From assembly GCF_015354505.1 (NCBI RefSeq), contig NZ_JACAFP010000007.1, forward strand, positions 223,111 through 287,110: a stretch of 64,000 nucleotides of DNA. The letters run 5' to 3'. Of this stretch, positions 48,693 through 56,651 are shown piece by piece. A model generated the notes under the pieces. The model had not been told where the DNA came from and searched no databases. It saw only the letters and a list, made by a program, of their open reading frames with translations. Numbering within the stretch: the stretch's first letter is position 1; every line of letters begins with the position of its first letter. Both the position numbers and the translations under genes were made by a program. The stretch comes from Microbacterium sp. UFMG61. GTDB taxonomy: Bacteria; Actinomycetota; Actinomycetes; Actinomycetales; Microbacteriaceae.

Positions 48693-48714
48693 GGTGGTGT
48701 CCTTTCTCTGGGGG

Positions 48715-49959
48715 TCAGTGGATGGTTGCGGATGCCGTGGTCACGGCAGGTTCGGGCGCGTGATGACGCGGCCGGACGATGAGGATGCAAGCGAGGGCGG
48801 CGAGCACGGCCGAGACGGTGGTGACAACGCCGAGTGGCAGGATGCTGAGCGCTCCGGCGACGCCGACGAAGGGTGCCGCGATACCACCGAAGCCGAAGCG
48901 AGCCATTCCGAGGAGAGAGGCCGCGGTACCGGCCATCTGCGGATATCCGCTGAGCGCGATGGTGGTCGCGGGCGGGGAGGCGATGGCTACGCCGCTGGCC
49001 AGCGTGAACAGGGAGAGGACGACGACCCAGAGGGGGACGGCCACGACACCGGCGAGAAGCAGCCCGAGAGCTCCGGCCGCGGTCACGGCCACGCCGACGG
49101 CGAGCGTGCCGCCCACGCTCCATCTCTCTGCCGCTTGCCCTGCGAAGTGACCGAACACCATGAAGCCGGCGGAGTTCAGACCGAACGCGGCGGCGTACCA
49201 CTGCGGGGAGAGCCCGTAGATGTCCTGCAGGACGAAGGTGGCACCGGAGAGGTAGGCGAACAATGCGGCGTAGAGGAACCCCTGGTTGAGTACCGCTCCG
49301 AGGAACGCGCGGTCCCGCAACAGCGTTCCGAAGTCGCGGAGGGTGTGACCGAACCCACCGGAGGTGCGCTGGTCCCGTGGAAGCGTCTCCCCGAACACGA
49401 AGAGAACGAACGCGAGGATCGCAGCTCCCGCGACGGCGAGGAACACGAACAGACCGCGCCAATCGGTGAACGTCGTCAGAACTCCGCCCAGCAGCGGACC
49501 GACGATGGCCGCGAGGCCGCCCACGACGGTCAGTCGTGCGTAGAACCGGATCAGCTGCGAGCCGGCATAGGCGTCGCGGCCGGCCGCGTTCGCGATGACG
49601 ATCCCCACTCCGCCGGCGAGCCCCTGCACGAAGCGGGCGGCGATGAGTGTCTCGACCGTCGGGCTGAACGCGCACAGCAGCGATGTCGCCACGTAGGCGA
49701 CGACGCCGATGAGGAGGATGATCCGCCGACCGAATCGGTCGGACAGCGGCCCGGCCAGCAGCTGACCGGCTGCGAGCCCGATGAGGCAGGCGGTGACCGT
49801 GAGCTGCGCGACGGACGTCGCCGCATCCAACTCCTGCGTGAGCGCCGGCAGCGCGGGCAGGTACAGGTCCATGGAGATCGGGCCGAACACGGTCAGCACC
49901 AGCAAGAGTGCAGGCAGCATCCGACTCATCTTCGGTTGCGTGGCGGAAACATCATGCAC
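48715..49959 (-). CDS. Bcr/CflA-type multidrug efflux transporter (MFS)
   Basis: A 414-residue transporter with twelve membrane helices. Family marks are MDLYLPALPAL in the first helix, GPLSDRFGRRIILL in the first loop (motif A) and FVQGLAGGVGIVIANAAGRD in helix 4-5. It would export a small toxic compound by proton antiport. The start may be ATG 49959 or, ten codons later, the second methionine. It is divergent from the short-chain dehydrogenase gene, and the 150 bp between them should be the control region. Confidence 0.88.
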   Translation of the reverse strand: MHDVSATQPKMSRMLPALLLVLTVFGPISMDLYLPALPALTQELDAATSVAQLTVTACLIGLAAGQLLAGPLSDRFGRRIILLIGVVAYVATSLLCAFSPTVETLIAARFVQGLAGGVGIVIANAAGRDAYAGSQLIRFYARLTVVGGLAAIVGPLLGGVLTTFTDWRGLFVFLAVAGAAILAFVLFVFGETLPRDQRTSGGFGHTLRDFGTLLRDRAFLGAVLNQGFLYAALFAYLSGATFVLQDIYGLSPQWYAAAFGLNSAGFMVFGHFAGQAAERWSVGGTLAVGVAVTAAGALGLLLAGVVAVPLWVVVLSLFTLASGVAIASPPATTIALSGYPQMAGTAASLLGMARFGFGGIAAPFVGVAGALSILPLGVVTTVSAVLAALACILIVRPRHHAPEPAVTTASATIH

Positions 49960-50083
49960 ACCAGTGTTCTCCGCCCGACGGATCGTCGGGAGTCCCTGGC
50001 GAGAGGTGTACTGACAGGGAACCCTTCGCGTGACATCGCGCTTGCAGAATGAGAAGCTCGGACGACCTGAGGAGTATCAACCG

Positions 50084-50119
50084 ATGAGAGCAGTCGAGCG
50101 AGGCCTGAGATGTCGCTGA
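50084..50119 (+). CDS. possible short upstream reading frame before the dehydrogenase gene
   Basis: ATG at 50084 has a good GAGGAG site nine bases upstream and codes for MRAVERGLRCR before TGA at 50117-50119. It overlaps the dehydrogenase ATG (50110) in another frame by ten bases. It could couple translation to the main gene or be chance. Nothing in its sequence suggests a function. Confidence 0.3.
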   Translation: MRAVERGLRCR

Positions 50120-50814
50120 TCCTCGTGACCGGAGCATCCACCGGTCTCGGCCTCGCTACCGCGCAGGCCCTCACTGACGACGGGCATGATGTCGTGGTGC
50201 ACGCGCGCATACCCTCTCGCGTCCCTCCTGGCGCGTGGCGGGGCACCCTCATCGGGGACCTCACCGACGGCGACGCTGTGAAGCAGCTTGCTCGGGACGC
50301 TGACGAGTTCGGTCGGTTCGACGCCGTCGTGCACAATGCCGGGGCGCTGCATTCGCCCGACGCTGTGCGCGTCAACTCCGTCGCCCCCTACGTCCTCACC
50401 GCGTCGATGCATCGTCCTGAACGGCTCATCTACCTGAGCAGTTCCATGCATCGCGGTGGGGGCACCGACCTCAAGGGCTTGCGGAGCGGTTCCGGATCGT
50501 ACAGCGACAGCAAGCTCTGGGTGACGGCCATGGCCCTCGCTCTCGCGACTCGTTGGCCAGACACCCTCGTCCATGCGGTGGACCCCGGATGGGTGCCAAC
50601 GAGCATGGGCGGTTCCGGGGCGCCGGACGACCTTCGCGAAGGGCACCTCACCCAGGTGCACCTGTCGACCGCCGAGTCGATCACGCCGCGCACCGGCGGG
50701 TACTGGCACCATCTGAGCACCCAGCGGCCCGCTGCCGCAGCGGCGGACTCGATCTTCCACGAGCACCTGCTCGCCGCGCTCGCAGAGACCACAGGCGTGA
50801 CACTCGCCGGATGA
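50110..50814 (+). CDS. short-chain dehydrogenase/reductase
   Basis: A 234-residue NAD(P)-dependent enzyme. The cofactor motif is LVTGASTGLGLATAQAL, followed by HNAGALH and the catalytic Ser and Tyr-Lys in YLSSSMH and SYSDSKLWV. The C-terminal region lacks the usual VDGG end, so this is a divergent, daughter-type SDR. It is upstream of the XRE regulator by 66 bp on the same strand and divergent from the exporter. Confidence 0.88.
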   Translation: MSLILVTGASTGLGLATAQALTDDGHDVVVHARIPSRVPPGAWRGTLIGDLTDGDAVKQLARDADEFGRFDAVVHNAGALHSPDAVRVNSVAPYVLTASMHRPERLIYLSSSMHRGGGTDLKGLRSGSGSYSDSKLWVTAMALALATRWPDTLVHAVDPGWVPTSMGGSGAPDDLREGHLTQVHLSTAESITPRTGGYWHHLSTQRPAAAAADSIFHEHLLAALAETTGVTLAG

Positions 50815-50880
50815 TTGGCGGAGCGAGGGGTGCACTCTCAGGGCATCCCTCGAGCGGGAGCGGAACCGTACGCTGATCCT

Positions 50881-51759
50881 ATGGACAATCGAGCAGAGGT
50901 TCGCGAGTTCCTGATGACGCGCCGCGCGCACCTGACCACGGCGTCTGCGGGCCTTCCTGCAGGAACGAACCGGAGAGTGGCAGGACTGCGTCGCAGCGAG
51001 GTCGCCATGCTCGCCGGTGTCTCCGTGGAGTACTACAGCAAACTCGAGCGCGGAGCCATCGCCGGAGCATCCGCGTCCGTGCTGGACGCCGTCTCCCGTG
51101 CTCTGCAGCTCACCGACGCCGAGCATTCCCACCTGCTCGACCTGGCCCGATCCGCTGACGGCATCCCGTCTTCCGGCCGCAACCGCCGTCGAGCCGTGAA
51201 GACCTCCGCGCCGCGCCCGAGCCTGCAATGGGCCCTGGACTCCATCACCGACGCCGTCGCGTTCGTTCGCGACCAGCGACAGAACCTCATCGCGACCAAC
51301 GCGCTCGGACGCGCGTTCTACTCCCCGGTCATCGGCGACGGAGGGCGGGTGCCCAACCTCGCTCGGTTCCAATTCCTCGACCCCGCGGCCCACGACTTCT
51401 ATCCCGACTGGGACCTGTTCGCCGAGATGTGCGTCGCGGTCATCCGCGCCGAGGCAGGACGAGACCCGCATGACAAGGGCATCCAAGACCTCGTCGGGGA
51501 GCTCTCCACTCGCAGCGACGTCTTCCGGACGCTCTGGGCGGCGCACAACGTCCGCACGCACGGCTCAGGCACCAAGCGCTTCCAGCACCCGGTGGTGGGC
51601 GAGCTCACACTCGTCTACGAAGAACTCGCTCTCACCGCGGAACCCGGGCAGGTCATGCTGATCTACTCCGCGGAACCGGGCTCGCCGTCGGCGGAGCGCT
51701 TGCGCCTTCTCGCCTCCTGGGCTGCCGCAAGCTCGGTACGCACCACTCCTCCCGCGTAA
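50881..51759 (+). CDS. XRE-family transcriptional regulator with MmyB-type ligand domain
   Basis: A 292-residue regulator. The helix-turn-helix occupies residues about 10-75 (LRRSEVAMLAGVSVEYYSKLERG). A MmyB-like ligand-binding domain (about 105-280) follows, with NLIATNALGRAFYSPV, NLARFQFLDPAAHDFYPDWD and FQHPVVGELTLVYEEL. These regulators are known for controlling nearby dehydrogenase and transporter genes, sometimes with fatty-acid-like ligands. The likely targets are the divergent dehydrogenase and exporter operons. Confidence 0.88.
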   Translation: MDNRAEVREFLMTRRAHLTTASAGLPAGTNRRVAGLRRSEVAMLAGVSVEYYSKLERGAIAGASASVLDAVSRALQLTDAEHSHLLDLARSADGIPSSGRNRRRAVKTSAPRPSLQWALDSITDAVAFVRDQRQNLIATNALGRAFYSPVIGDGGRVPNLARFQFLDPAAHDFYPDWDLFAEMCVAVIRAEAGRDPHDKGIQDLVGELSTRSDVFRTLWAAHNVRTHGSGTKRFQHPVVGELTLVYEELALTAEPGQVMLIYSAEPGSPSAERLRLLASWAAASSVRTTPPA

Positions 51760-51912
51760 ACGCGGACGAGACGCGACCGAGACGAGGAGTTGCCATGGCT
51801 GACGCAGGGGGTGGTGAACCGCGGTGATGATTTCTCCCTCCTTGCATCCGACATCGCCGCGATACGGCAGAGGACGCAGCGCTCACTTCCGCGTACAACC
51901 CACGCACCTTCA

Positions 51913-51948
51913 GAGAAAAGCTGCCGGGTCTCAGGCGGCTTTTCTCGT
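51913..51948 (+). repeat. right copy of the island direct repeat
   Basis: This 36-nt segment matches 46025-46060 except at two positions (the tenth and fourteenth bases). The match includes the whole 22-nt 3' part with the GTCT loop. The hairpin is still largely foldable. It lies in the 272-bp gap between the XRE gene and the CPBP gene. I see no convincing gene in that gap; a ten-codon frame at 51795 with a fair GAGGAG site may be the cut start of a lost gene. Confidence 0.8.
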
Positions 51949-52031
51949 CAGTGAGCAGCGCGCAAGCGGGCCCCGCGATGAAGGTGGGGGCGAAGGCGCG
52001 CGTCGTCTCGATCATGGCTCACTTCCGAGGA

Positions 52032-52871
52032 TCACGCCCTCCGCTCCGCCGCCGCCTGTCCGCGGCGTCGATCTTCTCGGATGACGCTGATGATGCTGAC
52101 GGTGGTCGCGACGAGGAGCATGATCTGCACAGTGGCCTGGATGGGGTTCGGGCTTCCGGCGTGGTCGTGCGGCATGGACGCGCCCGGTGTTCCTGCACGC
52201 GACGCGAGGTACAGCACCCAGTCGGTGAAGGCGTGGGCGAGCATGGCGACCCAGAGTCGTCCGGTGACGCGGCGGCCCCAATAGTAGGCGGCACCGGCCG
52301 CGGCGAGGAATGACACCTGGAACGCGATGGTGGCGAGGGAGGCGCCGGCGATGATGCTGCCGGGGATGTGCGCGAGCGCGAACACGAGGCTGGTCCCGAG
52401 AAGGGCGATGAGCTCACCGTGACGTGCGCGCACCGCTGTTAGCAGCACCCCACGGATGAGCAGCTCCTCACCGAATCCGACCATCAGCGTGCCTGCCGCG
52501 ATCACCAGCACATATCCGATGGGGCGCGACGCCCAAGGGACGTCGCCAAACTGGCTGATAGGCAGCAGCACCACGAGGACGGGTATCGAGACCAACCACC
52601 AGCGTCGCGGTGTCAGTGTGGGAGTCGGTCGCTCCCGCCACACGTCCTCACCCCAGCCCGCCCAGCGCAGGAACAGAAGCAGACCGATGATCGCGATGGC
52701 GAGCGGTATGAAGTGGCCGAGCGAGAACTGTGCAAGTTCCTGCTCGTCGCTTACGAGTCCGCTCAGCAGACTGCCCAGGCCAGCGGCGAGGAGGACGTAT
52801 ACGACGACCGCGGCGAGGGCGAGCCAGATACTCCGCGGGCGCCCGGATGTCACCACCGACTCGCTATGCAC
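52032..52871 (-). CDS. CPBP-family intramembrane metalloprotease, copy 1
   Basis: A 279-residue polytopic protein of the CAAX-protease/bacteriocin-processing (Abi) family. The glutamate pair with Arg is in VGFGEELLIRGVLL; the second and third motifs are FALAHIPGS and HAFTDWVLY. About seven membrane helices are present. The start GTG 52871 overlaps the end of the second copy by eight bases. Possible roles are bacteriocin self-immunity or membrane protein processing, which the sequence does not decide. Confidence 0.85.
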   Translation of the reverse strand: MHSESVVTSGRPRSIWLALAAVVVYVLLAAGLGSLLSGLVSDEQELAQFSLGHFIPLAIAIIGLLLFLRWAGWGEDVWRERPTPTLTPRRWWLVSIPVLVVLLPISQFGDVPWASRPIGYVLVIAAGTLMVGFGEELLIRGVLLTAVRARHGELIALLGTSLVFALAHIPGSIIAGASLATIAFQVSFLAAAGAAYYWGRRVTGRLWVAMLAHAFTDWVLYLASRAGTPGASMPHDHAGSPNPIQATVQIMLLVATTVSIISVIREDRRRGQAAAERRA

Positions 52872-53598
52872 GTGCGCCGATCTTCTCGTTCGCGCCGCGG
52901 ATGACGAACGGGACGAAGATCAGCGCAAGAACGCCCGCACCCAGGTAGACGATGGAGCCGAACCCGGCGAAGGCACCAGGAGTGCCGTGCAATACAGCGA
53001 ACGTCGAGAAGTCCCAGAGGCCGTGCAGGACCATTGCCCAGATGAGCGTGCCGGTCGTCCGGCGCACGATGTAGAAGATGGTGCCGCCGAGGAAAGCGAA
53101 TGCGACCTGCTGCACAGTCGCGAGGAGCGCCTGGCCGGATGCGGCGTTGATGAGGTGCATGAGTGCGAACAGCGCAGAGGTGAGGAACCACGCCCACCCC
53201 TCGCTGAGTGTGCTGCGCAGCGAGGTGAGCAGCAGGCCCCGGGTGGTGAGCTCTTCGGTGAAGCCGACGAGGATCAGCACGATGGACGCCGCGAAGAATG
53301 CCCCGTCGTAGGAGGCCCAGTCGGTGGAGGCGAGATCGATGAGGAGCGCGACGACCATGATGATCGGCGCGATGATCGGCCACCGGACGCTGCGCCTCTG
53401 CTCGCGGAGCGCGGGCCGCCACCAGCCCAGGAGCGTCGTCGTGATCGCCAGCAGGATCGCGGCGACGATCAGCGAGAGGCCGACGCCGAGGAACAGGTTG
53501 CCGCCGCTCTCGCCGAGGTCGGTGTACGGCACACCGCTCAACTCCTGCACGAGGAACACGACCGCGACGTAGCCGACGTAGATGGCGGGCCGATGCAT
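52864..53598 (-). CDS. CPBP-family intramembrane metalloprotease, copy 2
   Basis: A 244-residue paralogue of the preceding gene, with VGFTEELTTRGLLL, FALMHLINA and LHGLWDFSTF. It keeps the EExxxR core and both histidine motifs. The start is ATG 53598 (MHRPAIYVGY); the frame is open further upstream but unlike the family. The eight-base overlap with copy 1 suggests coupled translation and perhaps joint function. The 170 bp upstream contain an inverted ATGCC-N8-GGCAT (53629-53646) and an 8-bp-stem hairpin (53664-53682). Confidence 0.85.
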   Translation of the reverse strand: MHRPAIYVGYVAVVFLVQELSGVPYTDLGESGGNLFLGVGLSLIVAAILLAITTTLLGWWRPALREQRRSVRWPIIAPIIMVVALLIDLASTDWASYDGAFFAASIVLILVGFTEELTTRGLLLTSLRSTLSEGWAWFLTSALFALMHLINAASGQALLATVQQVAFAFLGGTIFYIVRRTTGTLIWAMVLHGLWDFSTFAVLHGTPGAFAGFGSIVYLGAGVLALIFVPFVIRGANEKIGARA

Positions 53599-53663
53599 AC
53601 CCGGGGATGTACCTTCAGCGCTGCTGTTATGCCGACATACTGGCATGCGCTCGAACCCGAGGA

Positions 53664-53682
53664 CGGTCGCCGAGGGCGACCG
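53664..53682 (-). terminator. hairpin between small cupin and CPBP genes
   Basis: CGGTCGCC at 53664-53671 pairs perfectly with GGCGACCG at 53675-53682 around GAG. It lies 87 bp past the small cupin's stop and so may end that transcript. Confidence 0.45.
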
Positions 53683-53768
53683 AGTCGTGTCCAGGGTGGG
53701 CCCCGCGTGCGGTGCGTGCGCGATGTGTCGAGCCTCGTCGCCCCGAACGGCTGAAAGCCCGCTCACCC

Positions 53769-54113
53769 TCAGGTCTGCGGCCCGAGCACGCCGGAGTCCG
53801 CGTCACCGGCGGCCTCGCCCTTCAGCTCGACGAGGATCGTATGGGTCGCGGTCGCCCCGGTGTTCTCTCCCGAGTGCCGCTGCGCGGCGATCCACACAGC
53901 CTGGCCGGCGGTGAGAGCGGTGTCGAAACTCCGCTCACCCGCGGAGAGTCGGCGCGAGAAGTCGCTGAGGGTGATCATCACGCTGTTGGGGTGATCGTGC
54001 GGGGTCGTGCGGTCGCCCGGTTCGTCGGTGTACTCGAGAACCCGGACGAACTCGTTCTCCCAGAGTGTGCGGTAGTGGTCGGGGTTCGTGAGGGTGGGAT
54101 CGTCGATGATCAT
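53769..54113 (-). CDS. small cupin-like protein
   Basis: A 114-residue protein with RTTPHDHPNSVMITLSDFSRR and a later RHSGENTGATATHTILVELKG. This pattern fits a small single-domain cupin of unknown ligand. ATG 54113 is separated from the FMN reductase stop by 48 bp, which contain a CCCTGAC-C-GTCAGGG palindrome (54137-54151). The two may share a transcript. Confidence 0.7.
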   Translation of the reverse strand: MIIDDPTLTNPDHYRTLWENEFVRVLEYTDEPGDRTTPHDHPNSVMITLSDFSRRLSAGERSFDTALTAGQAVWIAAQRHSGENTGATATHTILVELKGEAAGDADSGVLGPQT

Positions 54114-54136
54114 GCGGTCACAGTACGCTCCTCGGA

Positions 54137-54151
54137 CCCTGACCGTCAGGG
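54137..54151. promoter_or_regulatory. 15-bp palindrome between reductase and cupin genes
   Basis: CCCTGAC, a central C, and GTCAGGG form a perfect odd palindrome 10 bp past the FMN reductase stop. It could be a short terminator or an operator for the cupin gene; the sequence does not tell which. Confidence 0.4.
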
Positions 54152-54161
54152 GTGCCTGCGC

Positions 54162-54737
54162 TCAGCTCTCGGTGTCGCGCGGCAGCACGGTGAGCACTCT
54201 TTCGATGTGGTCGCGGAACTCCGTCATGTAGTCCCGCAGGAACGTCGCGGTGCTCTGGTTCGTCACCGTGCCGTCGTCGGCGTAATCGTCGGGGACGAAC
54301 TGGATGTAGGCCTCGGGAGACGTCATCTGACGGGCGTTGCAGAAGCTCAGCACACCCCGCAGACTCTGCTGGGCGACTGCCGTACCGATCGCGCCGACCG
54401 ACGCCCCGATCACTGCTGCGGGAATGTGATCGAAGGAGTTCTGCCCCCACGGCCGTGACGCCCAGTCGATCGCGTTCTTGAGACCGCCCGGGATCGAGCG
54501 GTTGTACTCCGGCGTGACGAACAGCACCGCATCCGCCGAATCGATCGCTTCCTTCAGCTCGACAGCGACAGCCGGATAGTCGTCGTCATAGTCCTGGCTG
54601 TACAGCGGGAGGTCTCTGATCGGGATCTCGAAGAACTCGAGATCGTTCGGAGCCAACCGGATCAGCGCCGTCGCGAGGATGCGGTTGATCGAAGTCGACG
54701 AGAGACTCCCGACGAAGTATCCGACTCGGTAGGTCAT
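54162..54737 (-). CDS. NADPH-dependent FMN reductase
   Basis: A 191-residue flavodoxin-like reductase of the ArsH/SsuE/YieF type. FMN-binding blocks are GSLSSTSINRILATAL and VTPEYNRSIPGGLKNAIDWASRP. Such enzymes reduce quinones, azo dyes or metal oxyanions; the actual substrate is unknown. ATG 54737 (MTYRVGYFVG) is chosen for the AAGGGG site; the open frame runs on upstream without family features. It is divergent from the DUF1254 gene across 205 bp that contain TGACGTCA. Confidence 0.88.
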   Translation of the reverse strand: MTYRVGYFVGSLSSTSINRILATALIRLAPNDLEFFEIPIRDLPLYSQDYDDDYPAVAVELKEAIDSADAVLFVTPEYNRSIPGGLKNAIDWASRPWGQNSFDHIPAAVIGASVGAIGTAVAQQSLRGVLSFCNARQMTSPEAYIQFVPDDYADDGTVTNQSTATFLRDYMTEFRDHIERVLTVLPRDTES

Positions 54738-54942
54738 GACGATTCCCCTTGTCCTGACGTCATCGGCGACGCCGGTCTCAGTCTCGCTCGGAAGCGCGGT
54801 GGCGTCCAGCCTCGGAGGGCAGGCGGCGAGCGCAGATGAGTCGATGGTCTGATCGAGCATCCCCACTTCACCGATTTCGGATGACGTGCGGGAGAGGGCG
54901 CGTGCATCAGAATGACAGCATCCCACGACCTCGAAAGGCCGG

Positions 54943-55905
54943 ATGATGTCCGACAGCACCACGACCGACACCTCCCCCACCGTGACGTTCGCCAACTTCG
55001 CGCATATCGAGACCCTGCGGATGTTCGCCGCCATCGCCGCGAGCGCCGGCGGCGCGAACCGCTGGAACCACTTCCGGGTCCCCACGCCGATCGATGAGCA
55101 GACCGTGATCCGCATGAACCGCGACACGCTGTACAGCGCCGCGATCATCGATGTGTCGCAGGGGGCGACTCTCACGATCCCCGAAGCGGGCGATCGGTAC
55201 GTGTCGGTGATGCTCGTGAACGAGGGGCACTACATCAACCGGGTCCTCCACGAGCCGGGCGAGCATGCTCTGTCCGCCGAGGACCTCGGTTGCGACTTCG
55301 TTCTCGCGGCCGCACGCATCCTGGTCGACTCCGAAGACCCGGAAGACGTCGCCGCCGTCAACGCTCTGCAGGACCAGCTCACACTGACGTCGGCCGGAGG
55401 CCGCGAGCTACCGCCGCTCGATTACGACGCGACAACGTTCTCAGAGACGCGGGAGGCCGTGCTCACTCTCGCGAAGGGCCTGCCCGACTTCGAGCACGCG
55501 TTCGGACGTGCGGATGAGGTCGACCCGATCCGCCATCTGCTCGGCACCGCCGCCGGGTGGGGCGGGCTCCCCGAGAACGAGGCGTACTACCTCAACGTCG
55601 AACCCGGCCTGCCGCCCGGCGAGTACACGCTGCAGGTGGGCGATGTGCCCGTCGACGGGTTCTGGTCGATCTCGCTGTACAACGCAGACGGCTACTTCGA
55701 GCCCAATGACGCCGGCCGCTACAGCGTCAACAGCGTCACCGGTGCGCGCGATGCCGACGGGACGATCACGGTGCGATTCGGGGGCGATCCTGCCGCACCC
55801 AACGCACTTCCCCTCACGCAGGGCTGGAACTATCTCGTGCGTCTGTACCGACCGCGACCCGAGGTGCTCGACGGCTCCTGGCGTTTCCCGACCATCACCG
55901 GTTGA
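54943..55905 (+). CDS. DUF1254/DUF1214 domain protein
   Basis: A 320-residue protein. The N-terminal DUF1254 block has NRDTLYSAAIIDVSQGATLTIPEAGDRYVSVMLVNEGHY. The C-terminal DUF1214 block has EYTLQVGDVPVDGFWSISLYNADGYFEPND and NYLVRLYRPRPEVLDGSW. This is the common two-domain arrangement; the function is unknown. There is no signal peptide, unlike many relatives. ATG 54943 follows GAAAGGCCGG; ATG 54946 is also possible. Confidence 0.85.
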   Translation: MMSDSTTTDTSPTVTFANFAHIETLRMFAAIAASAGGANRWNHFRVPTPIDEQTVIRMNRDTLYSAAIIDVSQGATLTIPEAGDRYVSVMLVNEGHYINRVLHEPGEHALSAEDLGCDFVLAAARILVDSEDPEDVAAVNALQDQLTLTSAGGRELPPLDYDATTFSETREAVLTLAKGLPDFEHAFGRADEVDPIRHLLGTAAGWGGLPENEAYYLNVEPGLPPGEYTLQVGDVPVDGFWSISLYNADGYFEPNDAGRYSVNSVTGARDADGTITVRFGGDPAAPNALPLTQGWNYLVRLYRPRPEVLDGSWRFPTITG

Positions 55906-55937
55906 CCTCGCGGGGACAGCCCGCCCGGCACGGATGT

Positions 55938-55964
55938 GCCCCGCCGACACGATGTCGGCGGGGC
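55938..55964. terminator. bidirectional terminator
   Basis: GCCCCGCCGACA at 55938-55949 pairs perfectly with its complement at 55953-55964 around CGA. It lies between two convergent genes. Confidence 0.75.
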
Positions 55965-55978
55965 TCATCCGTCCGCTC

Positions 55979-56371
55979 TCAGACATGCGCGAGAGCGCGC
56001 GCCTTGATCCGTTCGTACTCCTCTGGCGTGATGGTGCCGTCGTTGAGCAGGCTCTTCGCCTTGGCGATCTCGTCGCTCGGGCTCGAGCCTGCGACCGTCC
56101 TGATGTAGTGGTCGGTCGCGTCGGCCGTCGCCTGCACCTGCGCGGCGCTGCGTTCGGCCATGCCCTGCCCGCGAGCGATCAGGTAGACGAGCGAGGTGAG
56201 GAAGGGCACGAAGATCAGGAAGACGACCCAGACCGCCTTCCACCAGCCATTGAGCTTTCGGTCTCTGAACAGGTCTCCGATGATCGCGAACAGCGCGAAC
56301 AGATAGGAGATGAAGACGAACGCCCAGAAGAACCACCAGATGATGTCCCAGAATCCCTGCCAGAAACTCAT
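55979..56371 (-). CDS. PLDc_N-like membrane protein with SHOCT domain
   Basis: A 130-residue protein. Two membrane helices (about residues 8-32 and 43-65) form the PLD-nuclease N-terminal-like region, with DRKLNGWWKAVWVVFLIFVPFLTSLVYLIARG. A C-terminal SHOCT motif follows (DEIAKAKSLLNDGTITPEEYERIKARAL). Such proteins are common and poorly understood. It stands alone between two hairpin or repeat regions. Confidence 0.82.
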   Translation of the reverse strand: MSFWQGFWDIIWWFFWAFVFISYLFALFAIIGDLFRDRKLNGWWKAVWVVFLIFVPFLTSLVYLIARGQGMAERSAAQVQATADATDHYIRTVAGSSPSDEIAKAKSLLNDGTITPEEYERIKARALAHV

Positions 56372-56387
56372 GATCGGCCTTTCCGTT

Positions 56388-56434
56388 GATGCGATGGATG
56401 GTGCGGATGCGGTGGATGGTGCGGATGCGGTGGG
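56388..56434. repeat. 18-bp tandem repeat upstream of the SHOCT protein gene
   Basis: Units at 56388-56405 and 56406-56423 differ by one base; a partial third unit runs to 56434. The unit is GATGCGGTGGATGGTGCG. The array begins 17 bp upstream of the SHOCT gene start and so lies in its leader or promoter. Within the same 280-bp gene-free gap (56372-56651), TCACCC-N5-GGGTGA at 56498-56514 is a candidate operator for either flanking gene. Confidence 0.75.
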
Positions 56435-56651
56435 ATCCGCACGACGCGCAAGCTATCCGGGTGCGCCTCAGTATCTGCCGCCATGAGCACCCGAGAGTCA
56501 CCCGATCGGGGTGAATCTCCGACGATGAATCCGCGCCCCCTGCATCAGGCGGTTCCGACGGTTCGCGAGCCCCCTCGCGGACCGATATACCACCTGCTAA
56601 CCTGAGCGCACTCGGGGGAGATCAGGTGCGCACTATTCCGAGGGGCATGCT

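Noticed and set aside
51824..52084. 86-codon plus-strand frame after the XRE gene
   Set aside because: It runs through the repeat copy and into the antisense of the CPBP gene, with no recognisable protein character.
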